Source: Natronorubrum daqingense (GTDB taxonomy: Archaea > Halobacteriota > Halobacteria > Halobacteriales > Natrialbaceae). From it: a DNA stretch of 64,000 nt. The DNA lies in NCBI RefSeq assembly GCF_001971705.1, contig NZ_CP019327.1, positions 1,922,001 through 1,986,000 on the forward strand, given 5' to 3'. The notes beneath the pieces were generated by a model. The model was not told the origin of the DNA, searched no databases, and worked only from the letters and a program-made list of their open reading frames with translations. The translations under genes were made by a program, and so were the position numbers. Shown one piece after another: positions 56,481 through 64,000 of this stretch (its first letter is position 1; every line of letters begins with the position of its first letter).

Positions 56481-56930
56481 ATGACGAAGACAGTCATCCT
56501 CGGCGTGATTGGGTCCGACGCCCACGTCGTCGGAATCACCATCTTAGAACGAGCGTTTGAGGCGGCCGGATTCGACGTCATCAACCTCGGCGTGCAAACG
56601 TCCCAGGAGGATTTCGTCGACGCCGCAACCGAGCACGACGCAGAGGCTGTACTCGTCTCCTCCCTCTACGGTCACGCGAAACAGGACTGTGAGGGCTTCC
56701 ACCAGCAGATCGTCGACGCCGGACTCGAGGACGTCACGACCTATATCGGAGGCAACCTCGCCGTCGGTCAGGACGACTTCGAGAACACTCGAAAACACTT
56801 CCGAGAGATGGGCTTCGACCGGGTCTTCAACTCCGAAACCGATCCCGAAGACGCGATCGAAGCACTGCGTGCCGATCTGGACATGCGCTCTTCGGAATCC
56901 GAACGAGAAAGCCAAACGATTTCCGCATAA
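56481..56930 (+). CDS. mutS: Methylaspartate mutase small (B12-binding) subunit
   Basis: 149 residues from ATG 56481. It has the cobalamin-binding DxHxxG motif (GVIGSDAHVVGI), then a LGVQTSQEDFV strand and a C-terminal NLAVGQDDF region. With the large subunit MutE it interconverts glutamate and 3-methylaspartate in the methylaspartate cycle, used by many haloarchaea to assimilate acetyl-CoA. The large subunit is usually next door but is not in this window: the following gene is an unrelated Usp gene on the other strand. mutS here is not the mismatch-repair gene (glmS is the alternative name). Confidence 0.85.
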   Translation: MTKTVILGVIGSDAHVVGITILERAFEAAGFDVINLGVQTSQEDFVDAATEHDAEAVLVSSLYGHAKQDCEGFHQQIVDAGLEDVTTYIGGNLAVGQDDFENTRKHFREMGFDRVFNSETDPEDAIEALRADLDMRSSESERESQTISA

Positions 56931-56995
56931 CGAGGCGTACAGCCTCGCCTCGAGTCCGTTAGGAGAGAGAACGCGAGCGGTAGGTGGATTCGGTG

Positions 56996-57430
56996 TTATC
57001 GGACGATCGTAACTGGAACCGGTGAGCGACGAGCGACCTTTTCTGCGACGCTTCCGAGGAGAATTCGACTCGCACCCGTTCGTCCGTGGCTTCCGACGGC
57101 GACGTGGTCGACGTCGTGTTCGTCGGCGTACTCGACGATCGATCGAGAAATGCCGCCGATGACCTGATCCGTTTCGATATCGACGTCGTACTCACTCGCC
57201 TGGGCTTTCGCCTGCTCTAAGAGGTTCTCTGCTTGGGTTTCCTGATGTTGTTGAATCTCGTCGTAGTTCGCCATCGCACCGCCTTCGATCCCCGTCGCGG
57301 CGTAGAAATCACCCGGATCGAGGACGTGCAACGCCGTAATCGTGGCATTCGGGTACTCCTGACAGGCGAACTCGAGTGCCTGCATCGAACGGTTCGAGTC
57401 GTCTACGGGAACGAGGACATGTTGTGCCAT
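56996..57430 (-). CDS. Universal stress protein
   Basis: 144 residues from ATG 57430. It starts with AQHVLVPVDDSNRSMQALEFA and ends with the ATP-binding loop GSHGRTGASRILLGSVAEKVARRSPVPVTIV, the G-2x-G-9x-G(S/T) pattern of nucleotide-binding Usp proteins. A single Usp domain, cytoplasmic. It lies after rpl15e on the same strand, with 160 bp between them that hold no gene. Confidence 0.9.
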   Translation of the reverse strand: MAQHVLVPVDDSNRSMQALEFACQEYPNATITALHVLDPGDFYAATGIEGGAMANYDEIQQHQETQAENLLEQAKAQASEYDVDIETDQVIGGISRSIVEYADEHDVDHVAVGSHGRTGASRILLGSVAEKVARRSPVPVTIVR

Positions 57431-57593
57431 GTGTCCAGAAATAGGCCGTCCATCAAGATAAGCCCCGGGTTCGTTTCGGCATTCGACACTCTCGGTCGAA
57501 TACGTTCGTTTCGCCACGGTTGGCTCTCGCCGAAGCTGATTCGTTCTCGAGTCCGAAAAGCGAAATCTGCAGTAATCTTGAATCTCGACGGCG

Positions 57594-58184
57594 TTACTTG
57601 CCGCGACCCTTGCCGCCGTTGTTCGACGGACGGACCTTCTCGGCACCCGTGCCACGGTTGTTGAGTCCGCGGTTTGCCTTGCCCGCGTTGGTCAGGCCAC
57701 GGAACGCACGGTTCTGGTGGCTGTTGCCACAGATCCAGTTGAGGTCGTCGTCGTTTTCGATCGCCGGGTGATTCGGATCGACGAGGATCGCTTCGAACCA
57801 CTTCTGGGAGCCGTCTTCGCCAACCCAGTAGCTGTTGAGCACGCGCAGGTTGGGGTACTTTCGCGAGACGCGTTCCTCACCGATACGCTGGATGTTCTTG
57901 CGCCGTCCGATACGGTTGACACCCTGGCGTTTCGTTCGGCGACCGGCGGTGAAACGCTCTTTGCGAGCCGTCCCTTTCCGAACCGAGACGCGAACCACGA
58001 TGATTCCCTGTTTGGCCTTGTAACCGAGTTCTCGAGCCTTGTCGAGGCGCGTCGGTCGATCGATACGCTCGATTGCGCCCTGATCGCGCCACTCCTGTTT
58101 TCGCTGCCACTGCAGTTCGCCGAGTTTGCCGTCGTCGGGGTCTTTCCACGCGTCCTTGATGTGGGAATAGAAGCTTTTTGCCAT
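57594..58184 (-). CDS. rpl15e: 50S ribosomal protein L15e
   Basis: 196 residues, the length and very basic composition of archaeal L15e: AKSFYSHIKDAWKDPDDG at the start, then RKQEWRDQGAIERIDRPTRLDKAR and VRVSVRKGTARKERF, ending in a Gly/Lys-rich tail. It binds 23S rRNA in the large subunit. An unusually long structured leader precedes it. Confidence 0.95.
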   Translation of the reverse strand: MAKSFYSHIKDAWKDPDDGKLGELQWQRKQEWRDQGAIERIDRPTRLDKARELGYKAKQGIIVVRVSVRKGTARKERFTAGRRTKRQGVNRIGRRKNIQRIGEERVSRKYPNLRVLNSYWVGEDGSQKWFEAILVDPNHPAIENDDDLNWICGNSHQNRAFRGLTNAGKANRGLNNRGTGAEKVRPSNNGGKGRGK

Positions 58185-58194
58185 TGGTATTCAC

Positions 58195-58299
58195 CGCGGG
58201 CGTTTCCTGGTTCAATCCCGACCGGGGCCGATTCCCCGCGGATCACATCCCGACCTGTGGTGGCGTCGACCGCCGAACAGGTGCCCACTGATGCCCGCG
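58195..58299 (-). ncRNA. Structured leader (three-way junction) of rpl15e
   Basis: The 105 nt just before rpl15e fold by eye into a three-way junction: closing helix CGCGGGC/GCCCGCG (58195-58201 with 58293-58299); one arm ACCTGT/ACAGGT (58253-58258 with 58277-58282) topped by GGCG/CGCC (58262-58265 with 58271-58274); and a second arm ATCC/GGAT plus GGGG/CCCC (58215-58218 with 58240-58243, 58224-58227 with 58234-58237). It ends 11 nt before the start codon. Most haloarchaeal messages have no leader, so a folded one suggests autoregulation by L15e or a separate small RNA. The function is inferred. Confidence 0.5.
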
Positions 58300-58334
58300 A
58301 CTCAGCGAGACTACGTGTTGGTAGCCAACTCTCG

Positions 58335-58342
58335 AGTATAAG
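58335..58342 (-). promoter_or_regulatory. TATA-like box of rpl15e
   Basis: CTTATACT on the minus strand. Transcription would start near 58312, giving a leader of about 128 nt that contains the folded element. Confidence 0.55.
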
Positions 58343-58429
58343 GGCTTCGAACTCCGAAAGCGGATTCACCGAACTGAGACACCGACTGAAACGCGGGCGA
58401 GAATCCCACCGCACGTGTCGATAAACCGC

Positions 58430-58963
58430 TCAACGCACCAGCGGAACTCGCTTGTGCAGTCCAACTGGTGTGACGCCGTTGATTGTCGCAAACACAGCCC
58501 CCAGTACCAACCCGTAAACGAGGTGACCGAGTGCAAACACGAGCGCACTAAGCAACTCTCCAGCGACGCCCGGAACTGGCAGGAACGGAAGGGGAAACGT
58601 CGCGATGCCGGCACCCTGCATTGCGACTGGAAACAAGAGCCCCCCGGCAAAGAGACCGAGGACTGCCCCGAAGAGTAAGCCCCCGATCACGTAGTCGGTG
58701 AACGTGGCCACCTGTTCTTGCACCATCGGCCTCGAGGCGACAGCGGCGAACAGCAGTCCAAAGACGACGCTGAGCGACAGGTGAACGGTCCAGCCGACCG
58801 CGACTGCTACACCCGTTCCTGGAATAAGCCCTCCCAGTAATTCGACCAAGTTCGCGCCGAAGTGGAGTACCAGTCCCATCGCGATTCCGGCAACTAGGCC
58901 ACCAATGAATCCACCACCCCAGATACCGGTACCGTCGGTCGCATGCATGTTATTGACACCCAT
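58430..58963 (-). CDS. Multi-pass membrane protein of unknown function
   Basis: 177 residues from ATG 58963; a longer frame upstream lacks a likely start. After a short hydrophilic N-terminus there are about five Gly-rich hydrophobic helices (GGFIGGLVAGIAMGLVLHFG, VHLSLSVVFGLLFAAV, VIGGLLFGAVLGLFAGGLLF and others). No transporter motif is recognised. It could be a small integral membrane protein of the histidine-kinase/permease-like kind common in haloarchaea, but no function is claimed. It reads towards rpl15e. Confidence 0.7.
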   Translation of the reverse strand: MGVNNMHATDGTGIWGGGFIGGLVAGIAMGLVLHFGANLVELLGGLIPGTGVAVAVGWTVHLSLSVVFGLLFAAVASRPMVQEQVATFTDYVIGGLLFGAVLGLFAGGLLFPVAMQGAGIATFPLPFLPVPGVAGELLSALVFALGHLVYGLVLGAVFATINGVTPVGLHKRVPLVR

Positions 58964-59282
58964 GTCACAATATACGCCCCCATAGTGGATTAAACTGACC
59001 ACTCGTCGATAGTAGTTACTTATCGGTACGCGTACCAACGGAGCCAATCGAGTGAGTGCGCTCGCCGGGGACAGTAATTGAGTACTGTCGACAGTCAGAA
59101 CGCGAATTCCGAGAACGGTAGTGCTCGCATCGATACTGGCGGAACAGCCACCAATCACGAGTAGAACGAGTTCGAAATCGATGACGAGACCTGAGTGTTT
59201 TTAGTTCCGATTTGTACAGTTTAAAACTAGTTACCGAGTTAATAGTTACCAAGTCGCAACGAAAGAGGCGATACGGGATACG

Positions 59283-60815
59283 ATGCAACCCGACGACTCA
59301 ACCAATCGACGAACTCGACGCACAGTACTCACAGGAATCGGTACCGGAGTTACCGGTAGCGTTGCACTCTCCGCCACGGGAACAGCCCTCGATCTCGGCG
59401 ATGCACTGGAGGGACTCACCGCTGTCGGTGACACGCTCGTCGACGACGATCTCGATCTCGGAAGCGAAATACTCCAGGAGGTGCTCGTCGTCTTCGAGTC
59501 GAACGACGATATCGTCCGCCTCGAGGCCCTCGATGTGGAACTCTCGATCGGCTTCGACGTCCTCCCGATCGCGTACGCCGAACTACCGGGATCACTCATC
59601 GAACTCGTCGCCGAGTGGGACGAGGTCCGATACGTCTCCTCGAATTACGAACTCGAGTACCACAACGACGACGCCCGGAGCGACACCAACGCGGACGCGG
59701 TACAGGTAGGTGACGGACTCGAGACGGGCTATACCGGCGAGAACGTTCACGTCGCGGTCATCGATTCGGGTATCGATGGAGCGCATTCGGACCTCGAGGC
59801 CGATCTCGAAGCGAATTACCGATACATTGGAATCCCCGAGGTACAGGACGAACCACTCTGGTGGGAAGAACTCGGGAGCCTCGACACCGACCGCAGCGGT
59901 CATGGAACGCACTGCGCCGGCAGTGTCGGTGCTACCGGTGGCAAGAGCGACGGCGAGTACGCGGGGATGGCACCCGACGCCGATCTGACGGTGTATTCGG
60001 TTGGTCTGGCTGGGCTCCTGATGGTATTCGTCGTGGCAGCGTACGACGACCTGCTCAGTCGTCAGCGCGACGGGGAACACGATATTCAGGTTGTTTCGAA
60101 CTCCTACGGGACGGTCGAAGACGATCGGCCGTTCGTTCCCGACGATCCGATGAACGTCGCGACGTGGCACGCTCACGACGCGGGGATCCTCCCGGTGTTC
60201 TCGGCGGGCAACGACGGCCCCGACCACGGGACGTTGAGCCAGTTCGCAAAGGCGCCACACGTCCTCGGCGTTGGGGCAACCGACGACGAGGAAGCCGTCG
60301 CGGACTTTTCTTCGCGCGGACGACCACAAGACGGCTCGTTCGACGAAGACAACCACGACCGTGAGCTCGCGTACGAAAACCTCACGCAACACTTCGACGA
60401 CGTTCCCGAAGACGAAATCGACGGTCCACTAGGTCTCTACCGCACCGGCGTCACCGCGAAGGGAGAGGACGTGGTGAGCACGCTCAATCCGGTGGATCCG
60501 CTAAACATCGTCGAGCCAAACGAAGAACTCTACTACGGCCCCATGTCCGGCACCAGCATGTCCTGTCCCGTCACCGCTGGCTGTGCCGCGTTAGTCTACG
60601 ACGCGGCAATCGAACACGGCGACGAGCCACCCGATCCGATGGACGTTCTCGTGACGCTCGAGGCGACCGCGGACGAACAACGACACGAGTCCTACACAGC
60701 CGAATCCGTCGGTGCCGGCTACGTCGACGCGCTCGCGGCGCTCGAACACGCCGAATCTGGAACGTTCGCGACGTTCGACGACATCGATATCGCACCGAGT
60801 AGCGACGCCGAGTAA
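59283..60815 (+). CDS. Tat-exported subtilisin-like serine protease
   Basis: 510 residues. A Tat signal (RRTRRTVLTGIGTGVTGSVA) is followed by a propeptide-like region (about 40-130) and an S8 peptidase domain with the full catalytic triad: Asp161 (VAVIDSGID), His207 (SGHGTHCAGS) and Ser425 (GPMSGTSMSCP), with the oxyanion Asn region GNDGPDHG near 317. It is similar to halolysins, secreted after folding, but lacks their C-terminal extension. It is the last gene before the second accessory segment. Confidence 0.92.
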   Translation: MQPDDSTNRRTRRTVLTGIGTGVTGSVALSATGTALDLGDALEGLTAVGDTLVDDDLDLGSEILQEVLVVFESNDDIVRLEALDVELSIGFDVLPIAYAELPGSLIELVAEWDEVRYVSSNYELEYHNDDARSDTNADAVQVGDGLETGYTGENVHVAVIDSGIDGAHSDLEADLEANYRYIGIPEVQDEPLWWEELGSLDTDRSGHGTHCAGSVGATGGKSDGEYAGMAPDADLTVYSVGLAGLLMVFVVAAYDDLLSRQRDGEHDIQVVSNSYGTVEDDRPFVPDDPMNVATWHAHDAGILPVFSAGNDGPDHGTLSQFAKAPHVLGVGATDDEEAVADFSSRGRPQDGSFDEDNHDRELAYENLTQHFDDVPEDEIDGPLGLYRTGVTAKGEDVVSTLNPVDPLNIVEPNEELYYGPMSGTSMSCPVTAGCAALVYDAAIEHGDEPPDPMDVLVTLEATADEQRHESYTAESVGAGYVDALAALEHAESGTFATFDDIDIAPSSDAE

Positions 60816-60899
60816 CCGTTCTCGGCGCATCCCGATACGTTTTCTTTCCAAATTATCCAGATGAACTGAGAGGTGGGAGGACAACTAAAGGAGGCATAT

Positions 60900-60920
60900 A
60901 AGTGTACTACTGGTATACTT
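60900..60920. promoter_or_regulatory. Imperfect palindrome upstream of RHH gene
   Basis: AAGTGTAC, 5 nt, GTATACTT: seven of eight pairs match. It is about 30-50 nt upstream of a TATA-like ACATTTATGG (60948-60957) that fits the RHH start. It may be an operator for the ribbon-helix-helix protein. From 60816 to 60900 nothing else is seen. Confidence 0.45.
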
Positions 60921-60982
60921 TTGGTGAACTGGAATGACGCCTCGACAGTACATTTATGGAATGGTCCTCCGACCTCACACTC

Positions 60983-61105
60983 ATGCCGACGATTAAAGTC
61001 CAAGAGTGGACGAAAGAACGTCTGGAAGAAATCAAAGACGAAGAAGACCACACGTCACTTGATTCAGTCATCAAGTCACTACTAAAAGAGCAAGAAAACC
61101 GATGA
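60983..61105 (+). CDS. 40-residue ribbon-helix-helix protein
   Basis: From ATG 60983, 26-28 nt after a TATA-like box. The sequence is a minimal RHH unit: strand TIKVQEWTKERLEEIK, then a loop and the second helix SLDSVIKSLLKEQ. Such proteins are DNA-binding dimers, often antitoxins or autoregulators. Its stop overlaps the start of the helicase gene (ATGA), so the two are coupled. It probably binds the palindrome at 60900-60920 and controls the pair. Confidence 0.75.
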   Translation: MPTIKVQEWTKERLEEIKDEEDHTSLDSVIKSLLKEQENR

Positions 61106-64000
61106 GGGATATTGGAAACCGGGTTATCGATAACAATGCTGGCTTGTTGACGGATGAGAAGGAGGGCAGTGTCCAAGATGTCTTTGAACACTACCTGAAG
61201 AAGGCAATTGAGGAAGACCGTGCGAACAGCTTCCGAATGGATATTGGAACGGGATTCCTCTTTTTCTCCGGATTTGAAACGATCTCAGACACCTTTCAGG
61301 AATTAATTGAGACGGACACCATTAGTCAAATCGAAGATCCAGACTGGGGGACTGAGGCACCCATCAGGGTTGTAATGGGGCCAGAAACCTCCAATCGAAC
61401 GAAATCAATCTTGCTCTCTCTTGTCACCGATCAGGTCATCGAGTACGATGACGAAGCAATCGAAGTTCTTCGACAGCTCATCAAACGGGACTTGGTTGAT
61501 TTCCGGGTTATCACCGACCGTAAGTTCCACCCAAAACTGTACAGCTTTTATCTCCGCTCTGATGTCCCAGATGACATTTGGGCTGGTTCGGCTAACTTCA
61601 GTAAAGGAGGGCTGCAAAATAACATCGAACTCTCGGTTCAAATGCAGACCGGGAATCAGGATCGAGAGCTGTTTCGGGAGTGGTTCGACAAGTTGTGGGA
61701 ATACGGTGAAGAAGATCTTGATGTATTAGAAGTTCTTGAAAACGTTCAACAGAGCGACTACGTATACCAGCCACCGTCGGTCTTCTTTGCCAAGCTCATT
61801 CGTTACCTTGACCGAGACTACTTGTTGGACAGCACCACCTCGACCGATGGATCACCGCTCTTGGAGTATCAAAATTTAACGTACAACATCGTGATGGAGC
61901 GACTCCAGCGTTACGGAGGATATATTCTTTCGAACAGTGTAGGGACTGGCAAGACATACGTCGCTGCGCAAACTGCAGCAACCTATCAGCGCCGATCACC
62001 AGATAAAGAAATCCTGGTTATCGCTCCCTCAAACGTTACCGAAGAGTGGATAGAAGTGTTCGAGGAATTCAACATCGACTCCGAAACAGAATTCCTCTCG
62101 ATGGGGATGTTGCAGAAACAACCACTTGAAGAGGCAACCGAGGGTGATCGCGTCTTTGACTATCGTGAATACACCGACCGGTTCAGTCTGATTATCGTTG
62201 ATGAGGCTCACAACTACCGGAACGACAGTAATCGGCGCAACAACCTGGAAGACATTATCCGCCAGAATAACGATTCTGACGTACTCTTAACGAGTGCTAC
62301 ACCGATCAACATTAGTCCCGAAGACCTATTCTCTTTGATCGACTTATTTTATCGGGCAGGAAGAGTACAACAATTCGAGAAAGCCGGTCTGAAGTCCCAT
62401 TACGAGAGCACCAGACAAGAACTGAAGCAGTTAGACAACTACGACGATCTAAGCAATAGCCTTATTCAGGATATCAAAAAGATCGAGAACGAACTGTCCA
62501 TTAAGATCACATGGCGGATTATTCAAGAGGAATTCAAAGAGGATCTTCGGGAATTAGCGGGTGATGATGTTGAGTACGACGATCCCGAAATCACCGAAGA
62601 AGAGTACGACTACCCCTCCCGGTATCAGAGCGAAGTTTTCGAGGAAATTGTTCCCTTCCTTGATCAACTCAATTACGAACCCTCGAAACTTTGGGACGGT
62701 CAAGGGTATCAGGACTTCGATAACCTAATCTTCCGACATAAGTGGCGGTTATACAAACGGCTGGAAAGTAGCCTCAAAGCATTTCACGACAGTATCGACA
62801 ACCTGCACAAGCGTTTTATTTTGTACTATGAGTCACTCAAGAGAGATATCGCGATCGAGGAAAATGACGTGTCCTCGTTGTCTACCAGTGTTGACCCACA
62901 GGAAGCCGCCAATGCAACTGATTTCGAACGACTGGAAACCGTCGTCGGTACCTACCGGACTCTCGATTCAGACCTTCAGGAGAAGGTACTTACGAACCTC
63001 AAATCGGACATCGATCTGATTGGACAGATGTTAGATCGAATCAGGTCCTCGTTCGGCCAATCCTCGACCGTCCCCTATCCTGGCGACCGGAAGGTTACGC
63101 GACTACGGTCGATCATCGAAGACGAACTGACTAAAGATAAGCCAGTTGTTATATTCTCACAGTACAGTGATACGGTAGAGTACCTGTATCAAAGCCTCTC
63201 TTCAGAATTCGGGGGTGTACGACGTATTCACGGTGGTTTGTCTAAAGACAAAGAAGAGTTCGTATCCGCCTTCAACCGCGGTGAATTTGACGTCATAATA
63301 ACCACAGACATGTTAGCAGAGGGGGTCAACATTCCGCGCGCGGACGTCATCGTAAATTTCGACCTTCCGTACAATCCGATTACGCTAATTCAGCGAACTG
63401 GCCGTGCATTACGCATTACGAACCCGAAAAAGGTCGAGGTCCATAACTTCCGGCCAGCAGATTCCATTGACCGAGAGCTGGAACTTTACGAAAAATTGGA
63501 CGCTCGACTCGACACTATACTGGATATCGTGGGCCTGGACTTCATCGTCTGGTTGATGGATGAGAAGAAGGTCGAGCAATTGCACGAGGACGAACGTGAG
63601 GAGTACGTCGAGAGTTTAGCGGACTACAATGAAACAATAGCCACCTCCGACCCAAGCGAGATCGCTCCGGAGCAAACACCACCGGAGGAGACGCGGACTG
63701 ATCGTATTCTGCGGCGGGCGATTGACACCTATAACCTGACGTCCGACGATGTGACAGCAGTCTCACCATCGATACGACGGCCGATTTATACTGTGTTGAA
63801 GCCCTCCGGTCGCCAAGAGCAAAACACCGCTGATAGCGACGCTGAGGTTCGGGAATCGGTACTGTCTGACTTCGCTATCCTTGGTGAGACTGGGGGTGCC
63901 CCCTCAATTTGGACTCCGTTACACCGGAGTGTAAAAGCCGGACCGAGTGACGAGGAACTTACCGAGAGTGATATGGGTACCATCGAAGAAATCCGAGAGG
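61102..64000 (+). CDS. PLD-like domain fused to SF2 helicase (partial, runs off the edge)
   Basis: At least 966 residues from ATG 61102; no stop before the window ends. The N-terminus (about 60-200) has one PLD-type site: FHPKLYSF with His143 and Lys145, then GSANFSKGG near 162-170. The SF2 helicase has Walker A VGTGKT (281-285), DEAH (367-370), SAT near 398, and motifs V/VI with IHGGLS, TDMLAEGVNIPRADV and QRTGRALR near 764-771. The end is an acidic, mostly helical region. A nuclease-like/PLD domain on a helicase is common in antiviral systems, so it probably detects and processes foreign nucleic acid. Its RHH partner overlaps it by 4 nt. Confidence 0.85.
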   Translation, partial: MRDIGNRVIDNNAGLLTDEKEGSVQDVFEHYLKKAIEEDRANSFRMDIGTGFLFFSGFETISDTFQELIETDTISQIEDPDWGTEAPIRVVMGPETSNRTKSILLSLVTDQVIEYDDEAIEVLRQLIKRDLVDFRVITDRKFHPKLYSFYLRSDVPDDIWAGSANFSKGGLQNNIELSVQMQTGNQDRELFREWFDKLWEYGEEDLDVLEVLENVQQSDYVYQPPSVFFAKLIRYLDRDYLLDSTTSTDGSPLLEYQNLTYNIVMERLQRYGGYILSNSVGTGKTYVAAQTAATYQRRSPDKEILVIAPSNVTEEWIEVFEEFNIDSETEFLSMGMLQKQPLEEATEGDRVFDYREYTDRFSLIIVDEAHNYRNDSNRRNNLEDIIRQNNDSDVLLTSATPINISPEDLFSLIDLFYRAGRVQQFEKAGLKSHYESTRQELKQLDNYDDLSNSLIQDIKKIENELSIKITWRIIQEEFKEDLRELAGDDVEYDDPEITEEEYDYPSRYQSEVFEEIVPFLDQLNYEPSKLWDGQGYQDFDNLIFRHKWRLYKRLESSLKAFHDSIDNLHKRFILYYESLKRDIAIEENDVSSLSTSVDPQEAANATDFERLETVVGTYRTLDSDLQEKVLTNLKSDIDLIGQMLDRIRSSFGQSSTVPYPGDRKVTRLRSIIEDELTKDKPVVIFSQYSDTVEYLYQSLSSEFGGVRRIHGGLSKDKEEFVSAFNRGEFDVIITTDMLAEGVNIPRADVIVNFDLPYNPITLIQRTGRALRITNPKKVEVHNFRPADSIDRELELYEKLDARLDTILDIVGLDFIVWLMDEKKVEQLHEDEREEYVESLADYNETIATSDPSEIAPEQTPPEETRTDRILRRAIDTYNLTSDDVTAVSPSIRRPIYTVLKPSGRQEQNTADSDAEVRESVLSDFAILGETGGAPSIWTPLHRSVKAGPSDEELTESDMGTIEEIRE

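Noticed and set aside
1-64000. CRISPR array, rRNA genes or insertion sequence transposases
   Set aside because: No regularly spaced repeats, rRNA-like blocks or transposase motifs were seen on either strand.

Overview
The window comes from a haloarchaeon, most probably of the Natrialbaceae type. The proteins are strongly acidic and GC-rich in codon use, Tat (RR) signal peptides occur on exported proteins, and many genes have a TATA-like box about 25-30 nt before the start codon, as expected for leaderless archaeal transcripts. Family-specific markers agree: dphB, archaeal trm5, rpl15e, gfcR, aglJ/aglM and an Lrp-TRASH regulator.

Bases 1 to about 24,850 form a defence island. It opens with a decayed Fic/Doc-like gene, two unrecognised proteins (a PH-like/hydrophobic protein and an AT-rich membrane coiled-coil protein) and an EVE-domain nuclease. 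A BREX locus follows: brxE, brxA, brxB and brxC (tightly packed), pglX, then pglZ and brxL (overlapping TAATG). Extra genes sit inside it: a PD-(D/E)XK nuclease antisense between brxC and pglX, and a small unknown protein, a zinc-ribbon protein and a GmrSD/BrxU-like modification-dependent nuclease between pglX and pglZ. The set mixes type 1 (brxL) with type 6 (brxE) on a haloarchaeal backbone. pglX is mosaic, with an AT-rich centre between GC-rich ends. A winged-helix protein and a tRNA-Thr(CGT) gene close the island.

Bases about 24,900 to 60,815 are ordinary chromosome: tRNA-Thr, trm5, a Rieske protein, dphB, a Tat-lipoprotein deacetylase, hydrolases, and a minus-strand branched-chain amino acid cluster running leuA > ilvB-ilvN-ilvC > small protein > leuC-leuD > EamA transporter > leuB, with an Lrp/AsnC-TRASH regulator just upstream. 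Next come ferritin-like proteins, VOC proteins, the N-glycosylation genes aglJ and aglM, pyrE, an aldolase/HAD pair, thrS, gfcR, a lone B12-binding mutase subunit, a Usp protein, rpl15e, a membrane protein and a subtilase. Several leaders look regulatory: a three-way-junction fold before rpl15e, a hairpin and mini-ORF before thrS, a hairpin before ilvB, and a short ORF rich in Ile/Leu/Val codons upstream of leuA.

From about 60,880 a second accessory segment starts: a palindrome, a 40-residue ribbon-helix-helix protein, and an overlapping PLD-like/SF2 helicase that runs off the right edge and looks like another defence module.

All calls come from reading the sequence by eye. Family names are recognition from motifs and context; no search was run.
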